From Rheinheimera texasensis DSM 17496 (lineage in GTDB: Bacteria > Pseudomonadota > Gammaproteobacteria > Enterobacterales > Alteromonadaceae), in contig NZ_JONU01000015.1 in NCBI RefSeq assembly GCF_000711985.1, forward strand, positions 1 to 64,000: 64,000 bases of DNA, given 5' to 3'. Shown piece by piece: positions 15,966-26,400 of the stretch (position 1 is its first letter; each line of letters opens with the position of its first letter). The notes under the pieces were generated by a model. That model saw only the letters and a list, made by a program, of their open reading frames with translations. It made no database searches and was not told the DNA's origin. Position numbers and translations under genes: made by a program.

Positions 15966-18802
15966 AATTCCGGATGCTGGTGAGTCTGCTGAGCCTGTTC
16001 AGTGCCGGTGCACTGGCGGTTGACCCGGTCTGCGACACAACCTGGACGAAAACCACTAGCAGCTGGACTTGCAACGGCAATGGCAAAGTGACCTTCAGCA
16101 GTAATACCAGCTTTGTGCCAAGCAGTAATTTAACGCTGATTGCCAACAATGGTTTTGCGCTGAGCGGCAACACGGTCGGCAGCGCCAACATTCGGGTGAA
16201 TTTTGAATCGAGTTATGGTGATTACAGCATCAGCGGCAGCACTGTTTATGGCAATTTGACGGCGTCGAGCGGCACTTACACCATCAGCAGTTCGACCGTG
16301 AATGGCAGTATCACCACAGGCGGCAATATCACGCTGACCAGCACCACTGTCACCAGCCTGGTGACCAGCAGCAGTAATACCATCACTGCAACCAACAGTA
16401 ATCTGCAAGGGGGGCTGACCTCACGTTCCGGCATCACGCTCAGTGGTGGCACGGTTAATGGCGCTATTACCATGACGGCACTGAATATTGTCCGGCTGAC
16501 CGGTGTAACCATGCCAACCGGCAGTATCAGCGGCGCCAGTCATGTTTATCTGGATAATTCAGACCTCGGCAGTGCATCGGCCAATGTCAACGTTACTACC
16601 GGCAGCAATGATATTTATGTGCAGGGCGGTTCGGTGATTTATGGCAATTTGTCGGCAGCCGTGAATTCCAATGGTACTGTGCAAGTACAAAACGGTACTG
16701 TTTACGGCACTTGCCTGCCGAAATCCAATCCGGTCAATGCCTGTAATGCCACGCCACCGGCCAGCGTGCATCATTATGAACTGAGCTACGCTAGTCCGGG
16801 CGTCACCTGCGAAGGCGAGCCTGTGACCATAAAAGCCTGTACTAATGCCGCCTGCACCACGCTCTATAGCGGCACGACTTCAGTCACGCTGGCAGCCACC
16901 AATAGCGGCAGTTGGACGAACAGCAGCCCCACTTTCAGCGCTGGCAGCGCCAGCAGTGCCTTGCGAAAAACTACCACAGGCAGTTCAGTCATCAGTTTAA
17001 GCGCAGCCAGTCCAACGGCCAGTAACGCGTTGGTGTGTAAAAATTCCGGCGCGACCGACAGCAGCTGCAGTATCAGTTTTGCCGACACCGGCCTGAAAAT
17101 TTTTGCCACCGACAGTGTGTCAGCTGTGCCTAATCTGGTGTCCGGTGTGAATTACACCGTGAAGTTACGCGCTATTCAGACCAATACCACCACAGGCGCC
17201 TGTCAGGCCCGGGTGCAAGGGACCCGGACTGTCGGAGTTGCGTTTCGCTGCCTAAACCCAGCGACTTGTGTCAGTGGGCAACGAGTCAGTCAAGGCAATG
17301 TTGGCATCGGCGGCACTGCAGCCAGCAGTAACCCGAGCTATACCAATGTGCCGCTGACTTTTGATAGCAACGGTACCGCGAGCGTACCGTTTAACTACAG
17401 TGATGTCGGACAAATCGCTTTGCATGCCCAGCTTAGCCTGGCAGCCAGCGGCAATGATCCAGCCATCACGCTGACCGCGCCTGCGGCGACGCCAGTGGTA
17501 AAACCTTATCAAATCCGGGTCAATTCGGTCACTATGGCCAATGCGACCGGCACCAATCCCGGCTCGACCAGCAGTGGCAGCGGTTTTGTTGCCGCAGGGA
17601 CTCCATTCCGGCTGGTATTGGATGTGCTGAATAGCGCCGGCAATCTGACCCCGAACTTTGGTAAAGAAAGTAACGCTGAGACGTTAAAAGTTGGCTTTGT
17701 CAGTTTGGTCTATCCGTCAGCCGGTGGCACCGGATCAAACGCTTATCTGAGCAATGTCAGCAGTTTTACTGCTGTCAGCGGTAGCGCCGGGCGTTTTCAA
17801 AATGTGCAGCTGCAATGGCTGGAAGCCGGCAGTATCACGCTGCAGGGGCTGCTTAGCGATGGCGATTATCTGGGGGCCGGTGATGTGGGTCTTAAACCGG
17901 CAAGCAGCACCATAGGCCGGTTTTATCCGCAACATTTTGTGCTGAGTAACCCCAGCAGCGCCAATCTGTGTGGCAGCGGCAGTGCGGCGTTCAGCTATAT
18001 GAGCCAACCTGGTGTGCCATTAAACTTTACCCTCGAAGCGGTCAATACCGCCGGCACCAGGCTGTTGAATTACCACAGTGCCAGTTATACCGGCACTGCC
18101 GGGATTGGCCTGGTGGCAGAAAACAATGGCAGCAGCCATACAGCAAGTCTGGAAGGCCGGCTGACCGGGCAACCCAGCCTGACCTGGCAACAAGGCCGTT
18201 ATCAGTTTATTGCCAGCACTTTGCAGCTGGAGCGGGGGAGCACTCCGGATGGCCCTTTCCTGAATTTTCAGCCCGGCATTAAAGTGTTAGCAGAGCAAGA
18301 CAGCCGTAATCTTGAAAGCACAGTGTTGAACATGAACGCGACGACCAACGGCACTTGCGCCGGCACGGCCTGTGATGCGGCAAAACTTGGCAATGAACTG
18401 AAATTTTATTATGGCCGTCACCGGCTGGAAAATGCTTACGCCAACGCCTTTCAGCCAGCGCCGGTGGTGCTTAAAGCCGAAGTCTGGAATGGCAGTCAGT
18501 TTGTGTTGCACAGCGCCGACAGCTGCAGTGATGTAAAACCGGCGTCTCTGACTGCCACCGGTACGCCGGCGCTGACCGTCAGCGGCAGCAATACCCAACT
18601 CAGTAGCGGCATCAATCCGGTCAACTCCTTGCTGTTGTCGGCGCCGGGGCAAAATGGTAGCTGGAGCCTGCAATATCAGGCGCCGGTCTGGCTGAAATAC
18701 AACTGGAACACCAACACTGCAGGTGATGAGGATCCGTCAGCTACCGCGTTATTTGGACGCTACCGCGGCAACGACCGGCTGATTTATCAGCGCGAGCAAT
18801 AA
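15962..18802 (+). CDS. mshQ: MSHA-associated large exported protein MshQ (DUF6701-type)
   Basis: This 946-residue exported protein has a Sec signal peptide (about 1-20, cleavage near ALA-V). Residues about 40-255 are short Ser/Thr/Asn/Gly-rich repeats (patterns like NGSITTGGNITLTSTTV) likely to form a beta-solenoid. Beta-rich domains follow, and the C-terminal third (about 645-946) is the conserved part shared by MshQ proteins, including FYPQHFVL and the ending FGRYRGNDRLIYQREQ. By size and position at the end of the minor-pilin genes it is comparable to tip adhesins of other type IV pili, so adhesion is inferred. ATG 15962 overlaps mshP. Confidence 0.85.
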   Translation: MKFRMLVSLLSLFSAGALAVDPVCDTTWTKTTSSWTCNGNGKVTFSSNTSFVPSSNLTLIANNGFALSGNTVGSANIRVNFESSYGDYSISGSTVYGNLTASSGTYTISSSTVNGSITTGGNITLTSTTVTSLVTSSSNTITATNSNLQGGLTSRSGITLSGGTVNGAITMTALNIVRLTGVTMPTGSISGASHVYLDNSDLGSASANVNVTTGSNDIYVQGGSVIYGNLSAAVNSNGTVQVQNGTVYGTCLPKSNPVNACNATPPASVHHYELSYASPGVTCEGEPVTIKACTNAACTTLYSGTTSVTLAATNSGSWTNSSPTFSAGSASSALRKTTTGSSVISLSAASPTASNALVCKNSGATDSSCSISFADTGLKIFATDSVSAVPNLVSGVNYTVKLRAIQTNTTTGACQARVQGTRTVGVAFRCLNPATCVSGQRVSQGNVGIGGTAASSNPSYTNVPLTFDSNGTASVPFNYSDVGQIALHAQLSLAASGNDPAITLTAPAATPVVKPYQIRVNSVTMANATGTNPGSTSSGSGFVAAGTPFRLVLDVLNSAGNLTPNFGKESNAETLKVGFVSLVYPSAGGTGSNAYLSNVSSFTAVSGSAGRFQNVQLQWLEAGSITLQGLLSDGDYLGAGDVGLKPASSTIGRFYPQHFVLSNPSSANLCGSGSAAFSYMSQPGVPLNFTLEAVNTAGTRLLNYHSASYTGTAGIGLVAENNGSSHTASLEGRLTGQPSLTWQQGRYQFIASTLQLERGSTPDGPFLNFQPGIKVLAEQDSRNLESTVLNMNATTNGTCAGTACDAAKLGNELKFYYGRHRLENAYANAFQPAPVVLKAEVWNGSQFVLHSADSCSDVKPASLTATGTPALTVSGSNTQLSSGINPVNSLLLSAPGQNGSWSLQYQAPVWLKYNWNTNTAGDEDPSATALFGRYRGNDRLIYQREQ

Positions 18803-18852
18803 CAACGCGTTTACAGCAGCGCTTATCCTCTCACACTCAGCACAATTGCAGC

Positions 18853-18880
18853 TTGGTTTCAGTGGCGAAAAGTGTAAGAT
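18853..18880 (+). promoter_or_regulatory. Candidate sigma-70 promoter for mreBCD
   Basis: TTGGTT (18853-18858), a 16-base spacer and TAAGAT (18875-18880) resemble -35 and -10 boxes. They lie in the only sizeable gap between mshQ and mreB. The predicted start, near 18887, would give a 5' leader of about 130 bases containing the hairpin at 18940-18975. Confidence 0.45.
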
Positions 18881-18937
18881 AAAGCTATCCAGCCGGCGCA
18901 TTGTTACTTAAAATGTGCGCAAAATTTTGTCTAGTAA

Positions 18938-20059
<1,122 letters not shown>

Positions 20060-20084
20060 CTGAACCTGTCCGGCGGCCGAGTAC

Positions 20085-20969
20085 ATGAAACCTATTTTTG
20101 ATCGCGGACCCTCACTGCCGCTGCGCTTATTTTTTGCGCTGCTGGCCAGTGTGGGTCTGATCACATTAGATCACTACACCAGCAGTTCAGCCCAGCTGCG
20201 CAGTTATTTGACCGCAGCAGTCAGCCCGTTGTTTTATCTCGCGAATTTACCGCAAGACCTGATGTTCGGCGCCTCCGAACAGTTTAAGTCGCAACAAAAA
20301 ATCCTCGAAGAAAACCAGACCCTAAAAGACACTTTGTTACTGCAAAACGGCCAGCTGCAACGGCTGCAGTTTTTACAGCAGGAAAACGACAAGCTGCGGG
20401 CGCTGTTAGGTGCCAGTCCGGTGACTGAAGGCAAACGGCTGATTGCCGAAGTGCTGGCGGTCTACAGCCATCCGTTCAGTCATCAGATTGTGCTGAATAA
20501 AGGCAGCAAAGACGGCGTCACTATTGGTCAGCCGTTGATTGACGATTTAGGCGTGCTGGGGCAAGTGGTCAGCGTGGGGCCAACCTCGAGCCGGGCCATT
20601 TTAATTGCCGACAACACCCATGCGATTTCTGGCCGGATTGAACGCACCGGTTTAAGCGTGGTGGCCGAAGGCATAGGTCAGGCCAACGCGCTGCGCTTGA
20701 TCCATTTGCCACACAGTACCGACGTGGTTGAAGGCGACCGCTTACTGACGTCGGGCCTTGATGGTGTCTTCCCGGAAGGCTACCCAATTGGCCGTATCAG
20801 CAAAGTCTATCGTGATGCGCGGTTGCCATTCCTGCAGGTCACCGCTGAACCTTACGCCAAGTTGGACCGAATTCGTTATGTGTTGTTGGTCTGGCCGCAT
20901 CAGGGCACCACAGCGGCTGATCCGGAAATCGTCAATCCGCCGGAAACCACAGAGCCGGAGCAGAAATAA
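20085..20969 (+). CDS. mreC: Rod shape-determining protein MreC
   Basis: This 294-residue bitopic membrane protein has one N-terminal span (about 13-30), a coiled coil (about 62-110, rich in E/Q/L), then the two beta barrels of the MreC periplasmic domain (KRLIAEVLAV, LNKGSKDGVTIGQPL, LLTSGLDGVFPEGYPIG). It links MreB to the elongation machinery. The stop overlaps the mreD ATG by one base (TAATG). Confidence 0.96.
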   Translation: MKPIFDRGPSLPLRLFFALLASVGLITLDHYTSSSAQLRSYLTAAVSPLFYLANLPQDLMFGASEQFKSQQKILEENQTLKDTLLLQNGQLQRLQFLQQENDKLRALLGASPVTEGKRLIAEVLAVYSHPFSHQIVLNKGSKDGVTIGQPLIDDLGVLGQVVSVGPTSSRAILIADNTHAISGRIERTGLSVVAEGIGQANALRLIHLPHSTDVVEGDRLLTSGLDGVFPEGYPIGRISKVYRDARLPFLQVTAEPYAKLDRIRYVLLVWPHQGTTAADPEIVNPPETTEPEQK

Positions 20970-21451
20970 TGCAGTCAAACTGGCGTTTTTTATGGATCCA
21001 CCTGACGTTGCTGTTGGCGTTATTGCTGGCGGTAATGCCATTACCGGCTGAAGTGAAACTATTCCGGCCGGACTGGCCTTTGCTGGTGCTGTGTTATTGG
21101 GTGCTGGCGCTGCCGCATCGCGCCAGTATCGGCACTGCTTTTGTCATGGGGTTTCTGGTTGATGTGATGGTCGGCACAGTGCTTGGCGTCAATGCGCTGG
21201 GCTATTCGGTGGTCACTTTTATCGTTGCAGCCAATTATCTGAAGATCCGGAACTTTTCCATTCTGCAGCAGGCCTTATTAATCGGCATGTTGCTGGCTTT
21301 GTACCACTTATTGCTGTTCTGGCTCAGTCATTTCCTGACCGGTGTGTATTTCCGCGCAGCTTATTTATGGCCTGTGCTGACCGGTATGTTAGTCTGGCCG
21401 TATATTTTCCTGTTTTTGCGCCGGATGCGCCGCCAACTGAAGATCCAATAA
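20969..21451 (+). CDS. mreD: Rod shape-determining protein MreD
   Basis: This 160-residue inner-membrane protein has about five predicted spans and little else. Its size, hydrophobicity, FLVDVMVGTVLGVNALGYS segment and place after mreC identify it as MreD. It works with MreC/RodA/PBP2 in cell elongation. A single base separates its stop from the maf start. Confidence 0.94.
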   Translation: MQSNWRFLWIHLTLLLALLLAVMPLPAEVKLFRPDWPLLVLCYWVLALPHRASIGTAFVMGFLVDVMVGTVLGVNALGYSVVTFIVAANYLKIRNFSILQQALLIGMLLALYHLLLFWLSHFLTGVYFRAAYLWPVLTGMLVWPYIFLFLRRMRRQLKIQ

Positions 21452-21452
21452 T

Positions 21453-22028
21453 ATGACCCGCATTGCGCTTGCTTCCGCTTCACCGCGTCGCCGTGAATTG
21501 TTATCTCAGCTTGAAGTGAATTTTATCGTGGTGCAGGCGCCGATTGACGAAGCAGTGTTGCCAGGCGAAGTGGCGGCAGATTATGTATTTAGGCTGGCCA
21601 AAGCCAAAGCGCTGGCCGGTTTTCTGGCGCAGCAGCAGCCCCTGCCGACGCTGGGTGCAGATACCATCGTCGTCGTTGACGGCGAGATCCTCGGGAAGCC
21701 ACAGGATCAAGCGGATTTCTTACGCATGATGCGGTTATTGAGTGGCCGTTGTCATCAGGTCTATACCGCAGTGGCGCTGTGCCGCGATGTCGCTTGCGAG
21801 CCTCAGGCGGTGACAGTCGCCACTGACGTCTGGTTTGGGCCTATGACTGAAGCGCAGATGTTGGCTTATTGGCAGAGCGGTGAGCCAGCCGACAAAGCCG
21901 GTGGTTATGGCATTCAGGGCCTGGGTGGTCGTTTTATTGAAAAAATTCATGGCAGCTATTTTGCCGTAGTCGGTTTGCCATTATTTGAAACCGCCGCATT
22001 GCTGGCGGACTTGCCGGAGGCTGTATGA
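21453..22028 (+). CDS. maf: Maf-family nucleoside triphosphate pyrophosphatase
   Basis: This 191-residue protein begins RIALASASPRRRELL, the Maf substrate-binding motif, with GADTIVVVDGEILGKP and the conserved AGGYGIQGLGGRFI downstream. Maf enzymes hydrolyse dTTP, UTP and modified nucleotides to monophosphates. Its place between mreD and rng matches E. coli yhdE. It overlaps rng by ATGA. Confidence 0.95.
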   Translation: MTRIALASASPRRRELLSQLEVNFIVVQAPIDEAVLPGEVAADYVFRLAKAKALAGFLAQQQPLPTLGADTIVVVDGEILGKPQDQADFLRMMRLLSGRCHQVYTAVALCRDVACEPQAVTVATDVWFGPMTEAQMLAYWQSGEPADKAGGYGIQGLGGRFIEKIHGSYFAVVGLPLFETAALLADLPEAV

Positions 22029-23491
22029 GCGCCGAACTGCTGATTAACGTCACGCCGAGTGAAACCCGGGTGGCGCTGATTGAAAATGGAGTGTTGCAGG
22101 AAGTCCATATCGAACGTCAGGCCCGTCACGGCCTGGTTGGCAATATTTATATCGGCAAAGTCAGCCGGGTTCTGCCGGGCATGCAAGCAGCCTTTGTCGA
22201 TATTGGCCTGGATAAAGCGGCATTTTTACATGCGTCCGACATTATCCAGCGCGATGCCAACGATCTGGAAGTTAAAGTGGCGGCAGTCAAAGACATCCGC
22301 CTGCTGGTGCATGAAGGCCAGTATTTATTGGTGCAGGTGGTGAAAGATCCGCTTGGCACTAAAGGCGCACGGTTGACCACCGACATCACGCTGCCTTCGC
22401 GTTATCTGGTGTTTATGCCGGGTTCACCTCATGTTGGCGTGTCGCAACGCATTGAATCCGATGAAGAACGTCAGCGCTTAAAAGACATCGTCTCGACTTG
22501 TCTTGATGACGATAACGGCGGTTTTATTGTCCGCACTGCGGCCGACGGTGCCTGCGAAGTCGAGCTGCTGCAGGATGCGCGGTTTTTAAAAAAACTCTGG
22601 GCCAAGATCCAGAAGCGCAAACAAAAACACCGCAAAGAAGCGATGTTGTACGAAGATTTAACGCTGGCGTTTCGCATTCTGCGTGACTTTGTCGGCAGTG
22701 ATTTAGAGCGTGTGCGGGTCGACTCCAAAATGACCTGGCAGGCGCTGCATGCCTTCACTGAAGAATTTATTCCGCAGATGACCGAGAAGCTGGAATATTA
22801 CCCCGGTGAGCGGCCGGTGTTTGACCTGTTTGATGTCGAAAACGAAATTCAGCGCGCGCTTGACCGTAAAGTCCCGCTGAAAAGTGGCGGTTATCTCATC
22901 ATCGACCAGACCGAAGCGATGACGACTATTGACGTCAATACCGGCGCTTTTGTCGGCCACCGCAACCTCGAAGAAACCATTTTTAATACCAATATCGAAG
23001 CGACGCAGGCGATTGCCCGTCAGCTCCGATTACGTAACCTTGGCGGTATTATCATTATTGATTTCATCGATATGCAAAGCGAAGAGCATCAGCGCCGCGT
23101 GTTGCATAGCCTCGAAATCGCTTTATCGCGCGATAAAACCAAAACCAATATTCATGGCTTTTCCGCGCTTGGCCTGGTCGAAATGACGCGCAAACGCACC
23201 CGTGAAAGTCTGGAGCATGTGCTTTGTACTGAATGTCCGGTCTGTGCCGGCCGCGGTTCGCTGAAAACCGTTGAGACGGTCTGCTTTGAAATTATGCGCG
23301 AGATTGTCCGGGTGAACCGCGCTTACGCCGCCGACAAGTTTGTTGTGTATGCATCACCAGCGGTTAAGGATGCTTTAATCAACGACGAATACCATAACCT
23401 GGCTGAGCTGGAAGTCTTTATCAGCAAGCAGATTAGTGTCGTGATTGAACCACAATATACCCAGGAACAATTTGACGTGGTGATGATGTAG
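22025..23491 (+). CDS. rng: Ribonuclease G
   Basis: This 488-residue endoribonuclease of the RNase E/G family has the S1 domain near residues 36-125 (GLVGNIYIGKVSRVLPGMQAAF), the DNase I-like catalytic part with DVNTGAFVG and IIIIDFIDM, and the zinc-link CPVCAGRG near 405. It lacks the RNase E C-terminal scaffold. It trims 16S rRNA 5' ends and decays some mRNAs. It sits in the usual mreD-maf-rng-yhdP order and overlaps both neighbours (ATGA at the start; TAGTG at the end). Confidence 0.97.
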   Translation: MSAELLINVTPSETRVALIENGVLQEVHIERQARHGLVGNIYIGKVSRVLPGMQAAFVDIGLDKAAFLHASDIIQRDANDLEVKVAAVKDIRLLVHEGQYLLVQVVKDPLGTKGARLTTDITLPSRYLVFMPGSPHVGVSQRIESDEERQRLKDIVSTCLDDDNGGFIVRTAADGACEVELLQDARFLKKLWAKIQKRKQKHRKEAMLYEDLTLAFRILRDFVGSDLERVRVDSKMTWQALHAFTEEFIPQMTEKLEYYPGERPVFDLFDVENEIQRALDRKVPLKSGGYLIIDQTEAMTTIDVNTGAFVGHRNLEETIFNTNIEATQAIARQLRLRNLGGIIIIDFIDMQSEEHQRRVLHSLEIALSRDKTKTNIHGFSALGLVEMTRKRTRESLEHVLCTECPVCAGRGSLKTVETVCFEIMREIVRVNRAYAADKFVVYASPAVKDALINDEYHNLAELEVFISKQISVVIEPQYTQEQFDVVMM

Positions 23492-26400
23492 TGGCGCGGC
23501 TTCAGCGTGCCGGTTGGTTTTGTCTGCACAAACTCTGGCTGCTGTTTGCGGTCGGTGTGGTGCTGCTTGCCACGCTGGTGACGCTGCTGCGGGTGGGTTT
23601 GCCATATGCCACCGGCTACAAAACTGATATCGAACATTTTATCGCCAGCCAATATGGTGCGCCGGTCAAGATTGGCCAGCTCAGCGCCGCCTGGCAAAGC
23701 ACAGGCCCGGCCTTGTTACTGCAAGAAGTTGCAGTACAATCGCCGGCTGGTGACACCTTATTGCAAGTCGCCGAACTGCGGGTGCGCCTCGATTTTTGGG
23801 CCAGCCTGACCAGTCTGCAACTCAAAGCCGATGATTTTGAATTATCCGGCCTGCATCTGACCATCGACAGTCAGCGCCTGCTGCAACAAAACGCTGATAC
23901 TCCGGCGACCGACGCGGAACCGCTGTTCAGCGCGGTGGAGCAACTGCTGTTTCAGCAGCTGAAAAACTTCACGCTGGTCGACAGCAAACTGACGCTGCGT
24001 TCGCAATATACCCCACCGATTGAGATGCAAATCCGCCGGCTGGCCTGGCTCAACGCCGGCGAGCGCCATCAGGGCTCCGGTGAAGTCGAAATCGCCGGCG
24101 TGACCGGTAATGCGCTGGCATTTGTGCTGGACCTGACCGGCGACAGCCTCGGCAAAAGTCGTGGCCAGCTGTATTTGTCGAGCAATGACCTGAACGTGTT
24201 GCCCTGGTTCGAAACCCTGCTGCCAGAAAGCCGGAAGTTGGCGCGCGCCGATATTAATTTCCAGGCCTGGGGCGATATTGCCGGTGGCACTTTGCAGCAA
24301 ATTCAAATCGCGCTGGCGGAAAACCGGCTGATGTGGCGTCAGGACGACCAGACGCAGCAGCTGAGCCTGGGCAAAGGCCAGTTATTGTGGCAACCGACCC
24401 AAGACGGCTGGCAGTTATTATCCAGCCAGCTGACGCTGACGTCGGGTATACAAAGCTGGCACGACTTCCAGCTGCAGCTGGTCAGTCAGCAGGGCGTTTA
24501 TTCCGGTTCGCTACAACAATTGCAGCTGCAGGCGGCGGTGCCGCTGGCGCAGTTATTTGCAGAGGACTCGGCTGCGCTGCGGAAAATCCTGTCGTTTCAG
24601 ACCGATGCGCGCATTACCCAGCTTGGCATGCAGCTGAACGGCGACCGATGGTTTGTCAGTGGCGATTTTATCGATTTTAACTCGGTGCCGGTCGACGATG
24701 TGCCTGGCCTGACCGGGCTCACCGGCCATTTCAGCGCCAGCCCCAATTATATTCTGTTGGATTTACAAGGCGTAGATGGTGCACTGAGTTGGGGCGAAGC
24801 CTTTAGCCGCGCCACGCCATACCAGAGCCTGCAGACGCGGATTGAAGTGCTGCAGCAACAGGGGCAGTGGCGCGTGCAAATTCCACGGCTGGCATTACGC
24901 CATCCGGATATTGAAGCCGACGCCCAGCTGGTGCTGGAGTTAGGTGAAAAGCCCGGCATGACGTTATTGGGTGAACTTCGCAAAGTACCAGTGGCCGATG
25001 CGCGGCATTATTTCCCAACCCGGCACATGCCGGAATCGGTGATCAACTACCTGACCCCGGCGCTGATCAGCGGCCAGGTGCCGGTAGCTCGGGTGCTCTG
25101 GCATGGCGCTTTTAAAGATTTTCCTTATGACAAACACAACGGTATTTTTCAGGCGCAGGCTTTTATCGCCGACACCGAGTTTTCTTTTGACCCGCACTGG
25201 CCGGTGATTAAAGGCATGCAGGCGGAGTTGCTGTTCGAAAATGCCGGCATGCTGATTCAAAGCCAAGCCGGCCAGCTGTTTGATGTGGCGCTGGAAAATG
25301 GTGTCACCGCGCGTATTCCGAACCTGTTTAAGGCCGAAACTTTATTGATCGACATCGAACGCCAGACCCAGGCCGAAGGTGTCACTGGGCTGATGCTGGC
25401 GTCACCGCTCAGCGATTCGGTCGGTGCGACGCTGGATTATTTGGGCGTCAGCGGGTTGGTTAACGCCAAAGTGCAGTTGCAGATTGGTTTGAAAAAAACC
25501 GGTGTGCGGGCGCTGGGTGATGTCGAGTTTTTTGCTAATCAGCTGAATATCCGGGCACCTGCTGTCGCGGTAGAGCAGCTGCAGGGCCATCTGCAGTTTG
25601 ATAACGACAAAATCGACAGCGAGCAGCTGATGTTTGTCAGCCACGGCGTACCGCTGAATGCCACTTTGCACGGTGCACAGCAGGACGGGCAATATCAGGT
25701 GCAGCTCAAAGCCCATGGTGAACAGCAAATCGACCAGCTGCTGGCGCTGGTATCGGAAGAATGGCAAGGGCTTGGCAAAGGTCTGGCCAATTTCAGCTGG
25801 GATTTAAATATTCAGTTGCCGCAAAGTGGTTTCAGTTATCAGTCCACCGCCTTGATGGACTTGGCTGCCGCTGAGCTGCAACTGCCGGCACCTTTTGGTA
25901 AAACGCCGGCTGACGGTGCCACAGTGCTGTTGCAAAGTTCCGGCAACGAAAATACGTCCAGCATTGAAATGCGCTACGGCGACCAGGCGCAGCTGCAGGC
26001 TCGGCTTGACCAGCACAGCGGCAAGATTACCGGCGCTTTGCTCAGTCTCGGCCTGCCGAGCAGCGAGCTGCGGGACGGTTTTTTTATCGACGTGAATTTA
26101 GAACAGGCGGACCTTGCTCCCTGGATTAATTTATTGCAGCACCAGCTGGCGGCGATTGAACCCGGTGAAGATCCGATGTTCCCGCCATTGTCCGCCGTTA
26201 ATGGCCGGATTAAACAGCTGACCTTGTTTGACGATGTGTCGCTAAATCAGCTGAGTTTTCAACTGAAGCCTGAAGCTGACAGTTATCAGCTGAACTTGAA
26301 TGCCAATGAAGCCGAAGGCGACATTTGGTTTGCCAAAGCGCTGAAAGAAACCGGCATCAAGGCCGATTTGGCGCGTTTACAGCTGATTTTTGCCAATCAA

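Noticed and set aside
16100-16720. Possible CRISPR-like array
   Set aside because: The repeats are degenerate protein-coding units inside mshQ, in frame, with no fixed-length direct repeats or spacers.
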